Part shown: positions 1 through 10,790 of the stretch, one piece after another | Position numbering within the stretch: the stretch's first letter is position 1 | Layout of the letters: each line of letters opens with the position of its first letter | Assembly: GCA_020650975.1 (NCBI GenBank) | Contig: JAIPMN010004878.1 | Location: 1-22,268 of the forward strand | Reading direction: 5' to 3' | DNA length: 22,268 bases | Source of the DNA: Apostichopus californicus | Taxonomy: Eukaryota; Echinodermata; Holothuroidea; Aspidochirotida; Stichopodidae | Position numbers and translations under genes: made by a program | Notes under the pieces: generated by a model | What the model saw: only the letters and a program-made list of their open reading frames with translations | Databases searched by the model: none | Told to the model about the DNA's origin: nothing

Positions 1-1529
1 TATATATATAGGGGATCATTTGACTTCTTTGACACTTCTGGAATCAAAACATAAGATATACATTGAACGCATCAAGATAACGTCGCAAGAGGATTGGGCT
101 GTTCAAATGTGAACAGCTTGTCGTCTACTGACTGGCCATTTAAACTCTACAAAGAGGCCACAAAAGATCCCATTTCTTCATGAAAGTGTCTTCTTTACTA
201 AAAGGATGCTCAGATTTGAAGCAAATAAGGAAGCAGTACAGTGGTTTACGGTCTTAGCTACGTTTCATTCAGCTAGGGACATTTACGGTACTACTAACAA
301 ACATTAATATTGCAAATTTTCCAGACTGCGGAGAGTGACGTCATGTTTTACGCTATAACGATGACAGCATCCATGACGACGTCTGAAAAGTAAATTCCGA
401 ACCTAGAGTGTAAAGTAAGTTAATAACTACTCACGATTCGGGGCTGAATTCATTGTTTTAATAGGGAGGGGGAAGGTTGGCGTGTTGAGAGTGATTTCGA
501 GATAAAGTAGCATTTATGAGACCTCTGTGACTGGCCGAGCAACGTATAGAAAAGTAGGCCTACACCAGTCCAAGCGAGTCAAAGGGGTGACGCCTTCACA
601 CCCTCCCCCAGTATGTATGCCCCTCTATGCTCAACAAACACGAGCACCTTAGCATAGATCTCAATTAATGAAAAAGACATTGAATTCTTCTGACTTCTTT
701 TCCTTTAGAAAATGTTGTAAACTATTAGAAGCACTTTTTTTTTTGGTCCTGCCAAAGGATTTGAGTATGTACATAAATTTGACAGTCGCTAGAGAAGAAT
801 CGATTTCCTCCTCTAAAACTAAAGGAAACTATCAAATTAAATTGAACGCATGGTAAGTGAATTCATTTATTGTGAATAGGAGGTTCTCTACAAGAGACGA
901 GCAATGCTTGTAAAAAAAAAAAATCGTGGAAAATTCTGAAATGAAACGAAATAAGGCCCGACAAGAAATATGATTCGATTTATTAAAATCGAACTTTTCT
1001 ATTAATTGAGTTTTTAAGAACTAAAAAGAGACAAACAATTTCCAAAGGAAATGAATGTGTTTAGATTTGAATACTTAAATTCCTAGATTTACTGTTCCAT
1101 TGTAGGTCATTATTGCTTAAATTATACATTCTGTAATAGAGGAAGATTGGCAAGGCTATAGTACAGTTCTTCTGTTTCTGGTATTGCGATGTACGTACAC
1201 GAAGACCATAGAGAATACAAACAGGTGTTCCCTCATAGAAGCTAGTGAAAACATTGCAGAAACCATGCGTTCAGTAGACAGGAAACGGCAAACTAGCAAA
1301 AGAACAAGAGAAAAGGCAAATGAATATGAATAAACATAAAGTGGGGGCGCTATGACTATTTCCATTTAACGCTCGTTCCCTATTGCTGCTAGCGACTGCA
1401 GGTTAGTAAAATGTAACTTGAACAACTGGTTAGTCGGGATAGAGGAAAGTCAAAACATATTGCAATGTATTTCTAGACTCATGCATGTTTACATTTAGCA
1501 GTGTGATATCTTAAGCTTCCCATCACGTG
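1..1529. other. AT-rich stretch without recognisable gene
   Basis: The window opens in a short (TA)n run. Nothing here reads as a conserved protein, RNA gene or transposon end. A 62-codon frame at 668-856 (plus) and a 69-codon frame at 1156-1365 (minus) show no motif I recognise and look like chance openings in AT-rich DNA. A perfect TGACGTCA word lies at 336-343. Confidence 0.6.
336..343. promoter_or_regulatory. CRE-like TGACGTCA palindrome
   Basis: This is a perfect TGACGTCA, the consensus for CREB/ATF bZIP dimers, followed about 30 bases later by ATGACGACGTC. Identical words occur at 2572-2579 and 6175-6182. No nearby promoter or gene supports function, so it is recorded only as a sequence match. 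Confidence 0.25.
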
Positions 1530-1554
1530 TATGGCAAGCCAAATGCTCAGTAAA

Positions 1555-1957
1555 TCGAAGAAAATGGATAATCGGTAGAAAAACCATGTTTATCTACTGA
1601 TAAACCATGTTTATCACTCGATAATCCATGTTTATCGACCTACAAACATGGTTATTGCCAGATAAACATTTTTTTCCCGTGAGAAACATGGTTTTTCGAA
1701 CGATAAACATGGATTTTTAGTTGATATTCCAAGTTTTTTTCTCGATTATCCAAGTTTATCGCTCTAAAATCCCTGTTTATCAGCGATAAATCATGATTAT
1801 CGCACAAAAATCTATGTTTTGTAAACAGATAAACAGTCTTTCTTGTAGATAAACCCTTTTATCCCTGATAAACCACGTTTTTCGACCGATAAACCATGTT
1901 TATCGCCGAAAATACATGTTTATTTGCAATAAACCAATGGCATATTTATTGGAGATA
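1555..1957. repeat. Phased array of ~20.6-bp degenerate palindromes (array A)
   Basis: About 18 tandem units resemble the palindrome CGATAAACCATGTTTATCG. Unit centres (CATG or a variant) fall near 1585, 1606, 1627, 1647, 1667, 1687, 1708, 1729, 1750, 1771, 1792, 1813, 1834, 1854, 1874, 1895, 1915 and 1935. Every step is 20 or 21 bp, mean about 20.6, close to two turns of B-DNA. Units have diverged by substitution, yet almost no indel has shifted the phase. Many units can fold into hairpins of 6-8 bp. The left flank at 1530-1541 is TATGGCAAGCCA, which resembles the end of the element at 19156-19519 (TATGGCGGGCCA). I found no matching inverted right end. It could be the interior of a miniature transposon that lost one end, or an independent minisatellite. 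An orphan unit core, CGATAAACATGG, lies at 2223-2234. Confidence 0.9.
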
Positions 1958-3362
1958 AATGAAACTGATGAAAATGTACCTGAACTACTTCCAAAACTCT
2001 ACATGTTATATTAAAGTATATGATTAGGTTCCGAAGCCGCATGTGGACGAGCCGTACCAAAACTTCATTATGCCCCGGCCCTATCTATAATGACGAACAA
2101 TGAAATATGGTACCTGTTACCAATGTGAGACTTCATTTTGTGCTCAGGGTACACTAAGCCTGTTCGTTGCCGATAATTATTCATCACTTATGTATGTGCG
2201 GGACCATAGCTATGTTCCTACGCGATAAACATGGCAGTAGTTAAATACTTCATGCAACGTATCTCTTGTTACTTTTCCCATGTCACTGTTGGAAATCACC
2301 TCGAATTTTTTTTTTACAATTGGTTGAATAATAAATCCAAACTTGTCAAAAACAAAGTGCATTAACTTATACATTAGATAAAATAAGCAAACTAAAAAAC
2401 CTCCAAAGGTTTACAAAGTTAGCTTAGAATATGTTGCTACATTAATATATGAAATCATCACGGTTAAAATATCCCGTATATTTGAAAACTATATTTATCA
2501 GTTTATTTCAATTAAAGTTGTATAACCACAATTCATAAAAGTTAAGACACGTACAGTGACGTAAAACCTTCTGACGTCATTTAATGGCATCAACAATAAA
2601 TTTCGACTAACTGGAAATACAAGAAAAAAACCTTGGAAGTAAATTAAGCAATAAGTTTATAATAAAATTTAATAAATCATTAAAACGGCATCAAATCAAT
2701 TATTTTGAAACTTACGAAACGTCGATTTTCACTAGTAAATGTCAAAAATGTCTCTCGGTTTAGGAGACACACCACTATTTTTCGTAGGGGGGTGGGCGGC
2801 TAAAATGTTATTTTACCCTGGGAGAGGGGGATGAGAATAGGGGTATGACAAGAATGGAATGAGTAGAGGGGTTTTCCTCCGGTGTACGATATTTAGTAAA
2901 ACTAAGGTTTGTTTAGAATGCAAATATCTGTGCTATATTTTGCAAACTGTTTTGAGAATTTTCATTTGTTATTCTGAACCAGCAATTCAAATGATTAACT
3001 TGTACGTTTTGTCAAATTTACTGCTGTTGGTGTATTGAGTAATCGTCATATCGTGAAAACAGTAAAAGTAAATAAGATATGGCCAATTAGATATTTGTCA
3101 ATAAAAAAAAGTAGAAAAATATTTATGTGAAAGACTCTACAGCTTCGAATGCCTTATGTGTCAAGCGATTGTTCAAAAGTTCACGCAAACGCTGTAACAT
3201 GTGCTCAAAATAGGCCTGTATGGTGACTTTATCTCTGAAATACTATTACCAAATGTGTATTTACTATTGTCCCAATTGAATAAAGTACGAATAGTTACGA
3301 TACGATTTGTCTTGTACATTACGGGTATTAAGGCAAATAAGGTTGCTGACTGACAGGACAAT
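1958..3362. other. AT-rich stretch without recognisable gene
   Basis: There are no conserved frames. The stretch holds an orphan copy of the array A core at 2223-2234, a CRE-like TGACGTCA at 2572-2579, and a G-rich patch near 2785-2875. The 62-codon minus frame at 3173-3361 adjoins the LINE remnant but carries no recognisable endonuclease or RT motif. Confidence 0.5.
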
Positions 3363-3482
3363 AGGTTGTTGAGCTGGTTCCCTGCTTGGTTGGTTGACCG
3401 GCATCCTGGTCTTATGTGTTTGCGGTTGTTGAAATTGATGTAAATTGCGGTTGCTTCTCCTCCTTGGTGATGTTGTTGTTGT

Positions 3483-3695
3483 CTATTGCTGTAAAGGTAA
3501 TGTTTTCCTGAATGCGATGATGATTCCTCTGGTGTCTGTAGGTCGCCTGGTGATGATGTTAAAATCTGGCAAATATGGCTGGCGGCTGTGAAGTGTTTCG
3601 TTGATATTCGTGTTGTTCTTGTAGTCCTGTACTTCTTGTAGTTTATTGTTGATGGAGTTGGCGTTGAAATGCATTATACTCAGTTGTTGGGCCAT
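3483..3695 (-). pseudogene. LINE ORF2 N-terminus (endonuclease fragment)
   Basis: The 70-codon frame begins immediately after the ORF1 stop, TAA and ATG being contiguous. It opens with LSIMHFNANSINNKLQEVQD, the usual start of apurinic/apyrimidinic-type (EEP) endonuclease domains of LINE ORF2, including the active-site asparagine in FNAN. Later it has LPDFNIITRRPTDTRG, matching the segment where these proteins normally read like a 'YRKDR..RGGG' strand. The intervening QET-type glutamate motif is not recognisable, so there is probably an internal deletion. The frame stops at 3483. The next 120 bases are C/A-rich on the minus strand but not convincingly endonuclease. A full ORF2 would be roughly a thousand codons, so over 90% is absent. 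Confidence 0.85.
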
Positions 3696-4951
3696 TTACT
3701 TCAGCTTCTTCTCTTTCCTCACGTTGGTTGGTGGTAGAGTTTCCATGTAGCGGCGTCTAAGGGCTATCTGGAAATCGCTGTCTTCTAGGTTGAGACCCAT
3801 GTGTTTCTTCAATTTGGTGGAGACGGTGGTGATGATGTTCTTGTCACTTGAAAAGGATGAGCGGCTACTGGGCGGGAGTACTGAAATCAGGATGTCGGCG
3901 ATTAGGATGGCAAGGTTTTCTTTCATGTTGTTGAGTTGTTCTGTTGTGTTTTGGAGTAGTTGCTGGAACATGGCTGAATTGGCTTCAGCCGTTTTCTTCT
4001 GGACTTCTTATAGTTGTTGGGTCTGTGGTGCTTCTTGCAGTTCTTTTATATTGTTTCTGGTGCTCCTCCCGTAGTTTTGTAATCTGGGACTGTGTGGCGA
4101 TGTTGGCTGGACGATCATTGGCTGGCTTCTGGTGTTGTCGTCTGATGGAGAAAAATTATGTTTGGTCAGTTCCCTGATGTATTTGGAACATAGTCTGTAG
4201 CTGGTTATGTGTCCTCTGTGACATTATGCGCATTTTGGTAGATCTCTAGTCTTGGTGCATTCAGCTAGACTACGTTTTCCTGCACATCTGTTTTTCGATG
4301 GGCGCATTCTGCCGCTAAGGTGACCAAATAGTTGACAGTTGTCACACTGGATGATCTCTCAATGAACTGGTGTTTTCTGTGGATTTTGATTCCTTTCGCC
4401 ATAGAGGTTGAGGTCTTCTTGGTTTGGAAACGTCAAGGCAACTTTCCAGATCGGAGTGGTGGTTCCTTTGATGAAGAAGCATCTAGCTGTGGTTGCGTTG
4501 AGTTTGTTGGTTTTTGAAGCTTCAATGATGTACTTTTCTGGGATGTTTGGGTGTATTCTGGTGATGATTCCTTCAATCTTTGGTAGGTGGTCTGCGGCTG
4601 GGAGGCTGGCGGTCGGTTGTTTGCCGTGGATGAGTGGCCATGGTTATGTTTCTCAATATTCGGATTGATGTGACTGTGGCGGTTGGAAGCTGGCTTCGAT
4701 GTAACGTCTGGCTGTCGGTAACTGTGTGTGCAATGTTGGTACGTTTCTGAGGATGACTGGTTGCTGGGCTCTGGTAGTGTAGGTTTTAGCTGGTGGTTTC
4801 TGTTTGACGTTGTTTGCTGGGCTGGTTTCTCCGATGTTCCTCAGTTTCTCTGGCTTTGATGGTGGGTATGGCTCTGATTATTCTTTCTCTTGTCGGTAAC
4901 TGTGATGAATTATTCTATTGGTTCCTCGGTGATTGGAATTAACTGATCCAT
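3696..4951 (-). pseudogene. LINE ORF1 (gag-like nucleic-acid-binding protein), frameshifted
   Basis: ORF1 proteins of Jockey-type elements bind their RNA in the cytoplasm through CCHC knuckles. A plausible start is the ATG at 4951 (MDQLIPITEEP...), after which the frame breaks repeatedly. Readable blocks in order are KPEKLRNIGETSPAN, then IITRIHPNIPEKYIIEASKT with KVALTFPNQEDLN, then KGIKIHRKHQFIERSS just before the knuckles. The first knuckle reads CDNCQLFGH (about 4320-4345). A second cysteine-bearing stretch (RCAGKRSLAECTK) follows, and a third, KCA*CHRGH, has a stop codon between its two cysteines. The open tail at 3971-3696 is an amphipathic, probably helical segment ending in a lysine-rich KEKKLK. 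At least three frameshifts or stops make it non-functional. The mix of fold-like order and CCHC spacing leaves little doubt about the family. Confidence 0.85.
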
Positions 4952-5039
4952 TCTTGATGTGTTCCACGCTTTTGCGGAGAGAGAAATGATGCCAGTGTCT
5001 CTCAAAAACTCTGACCCCAAAATCCTAAACAGAATGACC

Positions 5040-5112
5040 ATGAGGCAGGATGATAATATGACTGGAAAGATGATTGGATAAGATGGCTGGAAAGATGATA
5101 AGTTGACTGGCT
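5040..5112. repeat. Short ~22-25-bp degenerate tandem repeat
   Basis: Three adjoining units share GATGAT, then a variable stretch, then ATGRCTGGAAA: GATGATAATATGACTGGAAA, a similar copy with GGATAAGATGGCTGGAAA, and GATGATAAGTTGACTGG. They lie just beyond the presumed 5' end of the minus-strand LINE, so they could be part of its 5' UTR, where some LINEs carry tandem monomers. They could equally be unrelated. Confidence 0.5.
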
Positions 5113-5505
5113 TTCCCCGATGCTCGTTGAATGTAGCTGACAGTTGTAGGTAGCTGAGACTGGTAGACTGTTGTCTCGTTGGGTTTCAAGAGAGGAACAT
5201 GAGAGGAAAGTACTGATAGTAGGGTTGTAAGTCTAAATAGATTTCTTCAGTATATATGGTACTTATAATGCTAGGTAAGTCATGTCTTTTTTCTTATTGG
5301 ACATATACTGAATTGAGTTACTTATCATATCATATCATGTTTAGTAAAAATTGTAAGTTTGGTAATACATATTGATTAATTCCATCTGGTAAGTTTTCAC
5401 TGGGTATGAACATCTGTATGGAATTCAGACTGTATAAATACTCGCCTTGATAGATTTGTACTCTTACTTGGGTTATTTCGGCGGAATGGTGTAAACACTC
5501 CATTG
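5113..5505. other. AT-rich stretch without recognisable gene
   Basis: No conserved frame, RNA or element end is seen. The only local structure is a tiny ATCAT/ATATC microsatellite-like run near 5325-5340. Confidence 0.5.
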
Positions 5506-5975
5506 GAAAATTAAGTACTCGTACTCACGCATATAGAGCTGCGTACCTGTACTGGTACTCATACCTAGAGTAATCCTACTCGTACTCATTCTGTGTTACT
5601 CGTACTAAATATATGATTGCGTTACTTACCATAACTGTTGCCTTACCCCAAATACTCTGGATGCCAGGTTACATCATTCCCATATAACGCACATATAAAC
5701 AACAGCCCTAAGGCAGTATACATTCGTTCCTCCACCCCACCCACCCCACCCATCCCCGCCTCTCCCCGAGCAGGTCAAATATTCACATCTCCAACTTGGC
5801 ATTTCCGGCTCTCACTCTTCACGTCGTCACTACTTTGAGTTCTGGCCGGAAGTTCGGATTTCGGGCTATCTGGACTCGGAATCAGCTCGTACTCAGAGAA
5901 TATTGGACTCGGACTTTTTTCGCACTCGGACCCTTTGGTCTCGACTCCTCCTCGGTATCAGTGGACTCGACTACA
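5506..5975. repeat. Two patches rich in ACTCGTACTC and GGACTCGGA words
   Basis: The first patch (about 5511-5610) repeats TACTCGTACTC and close variants (CTACTCGTACTC, TTACTCGTACT, GTACTGGTACTC). The second (about 5865-5975) repeats TGGACTCGGA, CTCGTACTC, CACTCGGAC, CTCGACTC and TGGACTCGAC. Both build on ACTCG, so they may be two ends of one decayed element or one diverged low-complexity family. Between them is a C-rich run of CCACCC-type words near 5731-5766. The frames at 5638-5838 and 5796-6089 run through this composition and are not convincing genes. Confidence 0.55.
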
Positions 5976-6607
5976 ATAGATACGTCTAGATTTTCCAACT
6001 CATTGTTGGTCAAATATACATGTATCTACATCTGTCTCGATTTTTTCATCTTCATTACATTCATTGTGAGGTCAGTCAAGTCCACCTGACGGTTAATTTG
6101 ATCAGTGCTATTTACGAGTGTCTGTCACTTAGAATAGCTATCGAATATTCCGTTTCCAGCATACCTTAAAGGTATGACGTCAATGTGACGGAAAACGTGT
6201 GATAGTGACATAAAAGTATTAGGCAATACCACGACACCTCTATGAGAGAGTTTCAGAGAGTGCCGTATTCATTGACTTCCTTCAATATCCCTTTTCATTA
6301 CCATGTGAGTAACGTTGTTTGTCCCTTCCTATCTCTTCAGGTCAGTAATCTCGTTTTCTGGTGTCCAGATAATTGATCTGATGTCGTCAGGCAATTAGTC
6401 TAAAATTTTAGACGTAAAGCAACTGCTGGACTAATTCCCTTGGCGAATATAAAGTCTTACAACTGTTAAAACCCTTACAGGAAAACCACCAAAATTCTTT
6501 AACAAGTTCTTTTATCTTTTTACAATCACTTGACATTCTTAAAAGCAACTCAAACAGCTTTCGGCTCTCTTTTAGTAAAGGAATGTTTCCCGCCCTTAAA
6601 ATTTAAA
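5976..6607. other. Non-coding stretch with a CRE-like word and small palindrome
   Basis: No gene is seen. At 6161-6175 is ATACCTT-A-AAGGTAT, a perfect 7-bp-arm palindrome that runs straight into TGACGTCA (6175-6182). The TTAAAGGTAT part equals the first ten bases at one end of the TTAA-flanked element at 11788-12132, counted on its minus strand and including the flanking TTAA. That could be a relic end of the same family or coincidence. Confidence 0.4.
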
Positions 6608-6770
6608 CACGCGTACATTTGAACGTTATAATAATTGAGCACTTGAACATTTGGACATATAAACCCTTGAAAACTGGAACATTTGATACCTTTTAATACT
6701 CTCCAACACTGGAACATTTCATCACAAATTTGGAGATTTGAATATTTGAACGTATTAACAATTACCCATA
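6608..6770. repeat. Degenerate repeat built on GAACATTTG
   Basis: Within about 160 bases the words ACATTTGAACGT, CTTGAACATTTGG, CTGGAACATTTGA, CTGGAACATTTCA and ATATTTGAACGT recur at irregular 25-40-bp spacing. The first and last copies also share the following context (ATTA then AATT). It looks like an old minisatellite with indel drift. No coding potential. Confidence 0.5.
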
Positions 6771-9700
6771 TAACATCATGTTACAACATATGCATGTCTA
6801 TCAGTCTATCGCAAAATAGTCATAACAAATGCTTAAACTACTTTTCGAAAGTATAATTCCTTTGCAAACATCTTTAATGTGCTAATTGAAATTTTGAAGA
6901 AAGGCGATATGGTTAATTACTCATTAAAACTTTAATTGTAATGAAAAACCAGAATTAAACACTGTTTAACGTTGGCGAGTATACTTTTAGCTGCTAAGAT
7001 TAAGGAAGTTCCAGGATTTTGCACCTGCTTATCCTTATCACCAAAAACATGTAATCAACAGGTATAGAACGAAATGATTGGAACGATAATCTGTAACGTG
7101 TAGGGGAAATATTTCTTATAATACATACTGTGCCGAATTTAGATCAGAAGTTCAAATATACAATTTACCATGAAACTGATATTCATAATTTTATTAGATT
7201 CCCCCATGCCATACTGTTTCAGTGTAGTGAAGTAATTCTTTATTTAATATGGTTAGAAATGTAATGTCAGAATGCATTTACTGGCTCAATAAGTAAAAGT
7301 GAGAACTTTTGAAAATTGTAACATAAGTAACTGTTAGATTTCAAACTATTAAACTGTCAAGACAACAAACAAGGTTTCTAGTTAACGTACGGATATGATT
7401 GTCTTGTAAACTATACGTTTAACATGTGTACAATTTTAAAAGAAACGTTGAATGAAATGAAACATACAAACATATTTTCCCATTTATGTTAACATTTAGA
7501 AGAGTAATCCATTCTATGATATTGTTTTATATTGAAGCGTATCATCAAAGAACCATACACAAACCTTGTCCCAACTAAAGAAGTTCTGTACAATTTCGGT
7601 AAAATAGTGCAGAATGGTTGATTCACTAATTCATTGTTTGCTGAATAAACCTCAAAAGATATCTCTATAGTTGTATCAATAGAAGTCGGTATAGGTTGAG
7701 TAGAGTTACCGCAATTTAGTACACGCGTGCAGACTATAAACAATAACGTATATTAATTAAATTATGAAGATCACTCGATAGAATAACAGAAGGCGCAGGT
7801 TATCTAACCACGTTTCTTTTTAGATTCTTACCGTATTGCATTGTAGTAAGCTATCATATTACGTACGACTTCCAAAAAAATGACTGTTTGGAAGGAAAGA
7901 GTCAATTGACTGGATGCAACACGAAGCAAACTGTTAATTTCATCTAAATATCATTCGTGTTAACTCCACCAATATTCATAATCACTCAGAAGCCGGATTA
8001 GATACCAGAATGTAACTAGACAGTTGTCACAAAGTTTAGTATGTTACCTGTACCAGAGAATTGTCCTTAAAAGTTTCTGACAGCTGTAGAATGAGGAAAT
8101 ATTTGTGCATGTTTTTTCTTAAATGAGGCAATCGGGTGTTACGAGTAACCACTAAAGTGACATGTCGTTTCGTTTGGGGTTTTCTTTAGATGTGTGGGGG
8201 CGGGGGGGGGGGGGATGCAAGTCCTTAGGTTTAGAAGTGAACTCCTGTGTACTTTTCACAGTTCTCTGTTTCTCAATTCACAATACAAATAGTATACTTT
8301 TATCAACAAGATTGTTACAACGAGTGCTCAAATTTCCTTTGTGTCATGTAATTTCTTTATATATTTAGCACATGAACATGGAAGTTTTATACTGAGATCA
8401 AGTTTTTGTAGTCATGCAAAGATAAAAAAGATATTTTATATTTTCATATCGGAACAAGATGACAAATGATGAATATTCTATATCATAAAACTTTTATATT
8501 ACATTCCTCTTCGAACTGGTGTTGCTATAGTCCGACAAATAATGCAGACATATTTCTCTTTCATGATAGTTAAACAGTCGCATGAGCTTCGACTGTAACA
8601 TTATCAATTTGGCCAAGGCTACACCACATATTACCGACAATTCAAGAAATATATAATTAGTTCAAGTCCTACAGCAACTGATATAGCAACATTAGGCGGA
8701 AGAGGATATTCAAAGAATACGGGCTCTTGCTTGATACTAAATTAAACGAAACGTAAGGTTAAATTTGCCAATCACAAGGGTTATCGAAAACACCTGATAT
8801 ATTGATGATACAATAGTGGAGTAATGCAAATTAAGCCCGCAGATGACTCCCGTGCACGTACGCGTGTGTCTTGATGCCCAAAAGGTGTTTGGAACTGATT
8901 GGGTTTATTTGTGCTCTATAATCTCATTCTTTTATCTCGATTGACCTATTTTAAGAGTAGTTAATCTCTTTCCGGTAAGAACTGTAAGTGTATATATGAA
9001 GGTGGAAAAGGAAACTTGTATGCATTGAATTATCAACGATTTAGGACGAAATTTGAACAAAGTAGGTGAAATTGTCCAATATTTCCAAATAAATATACTT
9101 TACCAGCATGTCATGATCCAAAAGACGTCGTATTTGTGGTCCTTGAAACTGACGTATCACCGCTTTCAGAATACCTTGGTTTTTTCTTGCAGTACAAAAG
9201 GTAGCGGTATAGGCTAGCAGTTGGGCTAGTAAATTGTAGAGTTAGTTTCAGTAGGAACTATAAGCATGTCTTCTATCTATATGTGATGTGCAATACACAC
9301 CTGTATACATGGTCATTCCATACCTGTTTACGAAAGCATAACACATACATCAACCTGGCTTGACTATAAGTTTTACACAACAGACACGTTAGCCATAAGA
9401 GAAACTAACATTCTGTTTTGAGGAAAATTTATTATCCATGCAAGGTATCTCTTTCAAGAAATCTTTATCGCTGGTGTGCAATTATCATTTACGAAAAATG
9501 GAAGAACTACAATACACGCAGTGATTGCTCTGTTCCTTATCTGCATACTAGTGGAGGATGAGTAACTACTCGAAACAGCTTTGCATGATAAACGACCTGG
9601 TTTCCATAGTCTAGCAACGTTAACCAGACGTTGGATGAAAATAACGAATACTCGCTGTTAATAATTTTCAGTCATTGATGTACTTATCATCTCCTTGGCT

Positions 9701-10583
9701 CAATGGTTTATAAAGTTATATTTGGGAGATTGTATCGAACAAGTGACAAATCTAAGAGAAACAATGAGAACTGTAAACGAAAGACTGATGTGATACTGAA
9801 ACACAACTAGTACATACTTTGCATTCGTTCGTAATATCGCTAGTAATAAAGTTGAAGTATTTCAGACCAAACAGATGAAAAAGTGGACGAGGTGGGCATT
9901 TATTACGTAACATGTAATAGACTTTATCTGTTTTGCAGCCTCATAGATATTCTTCTCATGGTAGACAGTAACCTAGGGGTGTAATGAAGTTTAAACTTTA
10001 TAAGGTTGATAAATTTTTCGAATAATAGTTGATATTTGCAAACCCCCCATGCATACAAAGTACTTCATTAAATAACATAAAACAGTATCTGAAAGACGAA
10101 ATGTGAAGACTCGAATAGAATCATGTTTTGATTTGAAGGGGAAGTGCACAGCATCACGTATGTGTTTAGTATACAATGAACGTCAACATGTCACTGTTGG
10201 CCGGGTATTTTTTATTTTTTAACATCTAATGAGTTTATTTGATGTTATTATTGGAATCACAAATGTACCCGATTTAAGCAAATATCTCAGGTCAATGTGC
10301 CACCTTCAGCTATTGTCCCATCCTGTTTTGATTACTGTAATACGTTGTTTACAAGTTAAGCAGTGCTCACAATATTTTCACGAAGTGTTATATGGAAACG
10401 TTTACTAAAGAGAAAAGACAGGAGAAGCGATTCTGTAAAGTGCTTTTTTATCTACAAATTCATCTCACCCCTGGGTGTCGATATCTTGCAATACGACATC
10501 AGAGAATTGTTGACTGTTCTAGTAGCAGCCTATATAAACATATAGATAATCAGTATCGCGCTGCAATGTGAGCATTCAAATAT
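6771..10583. other. Long AT-rich stretch, nothing recognised
   Basis: Nearly 4 kb without a supported gene. Frames at 7489-7743 (minus), 8162-8368 (plus), 9991-10176 (minus) and 10363-10545 (plus) are 60-84 codons and show no motif, splice structure or composition change that I can support. The single visible oddity is a G run at 8196-8214. Unrecognised short exons cannot be excluded by eye. Confidence 0.5.
8196..8214 (+). repeat. Poly-G run (five G, C, thirteen G)
   Basis: A five-G block is followed by one C and thirteen consecutive G in otherwise AT-rich DNA. It could in principle form a G-quadruplex. It is also a place where assembly length may be unreliable. Confidence 0.8.
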
Positions 10584-10790
10584 ATGTGTAAAAGTAAGTT
10601 GGCCTGATGTTTCGATCGTAGCAGGATCTTCTTCAAAGGCTAAATGACAAGTAACAGTAACAGAAGGGACAAAAACACGCACAGAATACAGAAAAGTTAA
10701 TGAGCATGGTGAACACAAAGAGATAGATGTAAGGGTATTAGTAGACAAGGGATAGAGAGAAGAAAGTCAGGCCAACTTACTTTTACACAT
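10584..10790. mobile_element. 207-bp miniature element with perfect 24-bp terminal inverted repeats
   Basis: Bases 10584-10607 (beginning ATGTGTAAAAGTAAGTTGG) are repeated exactly in inverted orientation at 10767-10790. The interior has no long frame. Just inside the left end is GATCGTAGCAGGATC, an imperfect small palindrome. I could not define a target-site duplication: the flanks TATAT and TCTCC do not match. The structure fits a non-autonomous DNA transposon (MITE) or a solitary inverted repeat. No transposase is in the window, so superfamily is unknown. Confidence 0.75.

Larger units (their letters stand above)
3363..4951 (-). mobile_element. Remnant of a Jockey-superfamily LINE, 5' portion (ORF1 plus start of ORF2)
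   Basis: Read on the minus strand this is the 5' half of a non-LTR retrotransposon: a gag-like ORF1 with zinc knuckles, directly followed by the first part of an ORF2 beginning like an apurinic endonuclease. The whole block has a C/A-rich sense strand, unlike its AT-rich surroundings. The rest of the endonuclease, all of the RT and the 3' UTR are missing. Target-primed reverse transcription normally truncates the 5' side, so loss of the 3' side points to a later deletion or recombination. The lower boundary near 3363 is approximate, because homology fades after 3483. The knuckle-bearing ORF1 suits Jockey/I/R1-type elements; exact clade assignment is not possible by eye. Confidence 0.85.

Noticed and set aside
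668..856. 62-codon frame beginning MKKTLNSSDFF
   Set aside because: No signal peptide, motif or repeat; length is within chance for this composition.
1555..1957. Array A as a CRISPR array
   Set aside because: There are no constant repeats separated by unique spacers. Units are degenerate contiguous palindromes in a metazoan-type sequence full of LINEs.
3790..4668. Plus-strand frames of 61-94 codons opposite the LINE
   Set aside because: They are antisense shadows of LINE ORF1, hydrophobic only because the sense strand is C/A-rich.
2279..10201. 14-base match CATGTCACTGTTGG at 2279 and about 10188
   Set aside because: One such match is expected by chance in a window of this size, and the flanks do not align.
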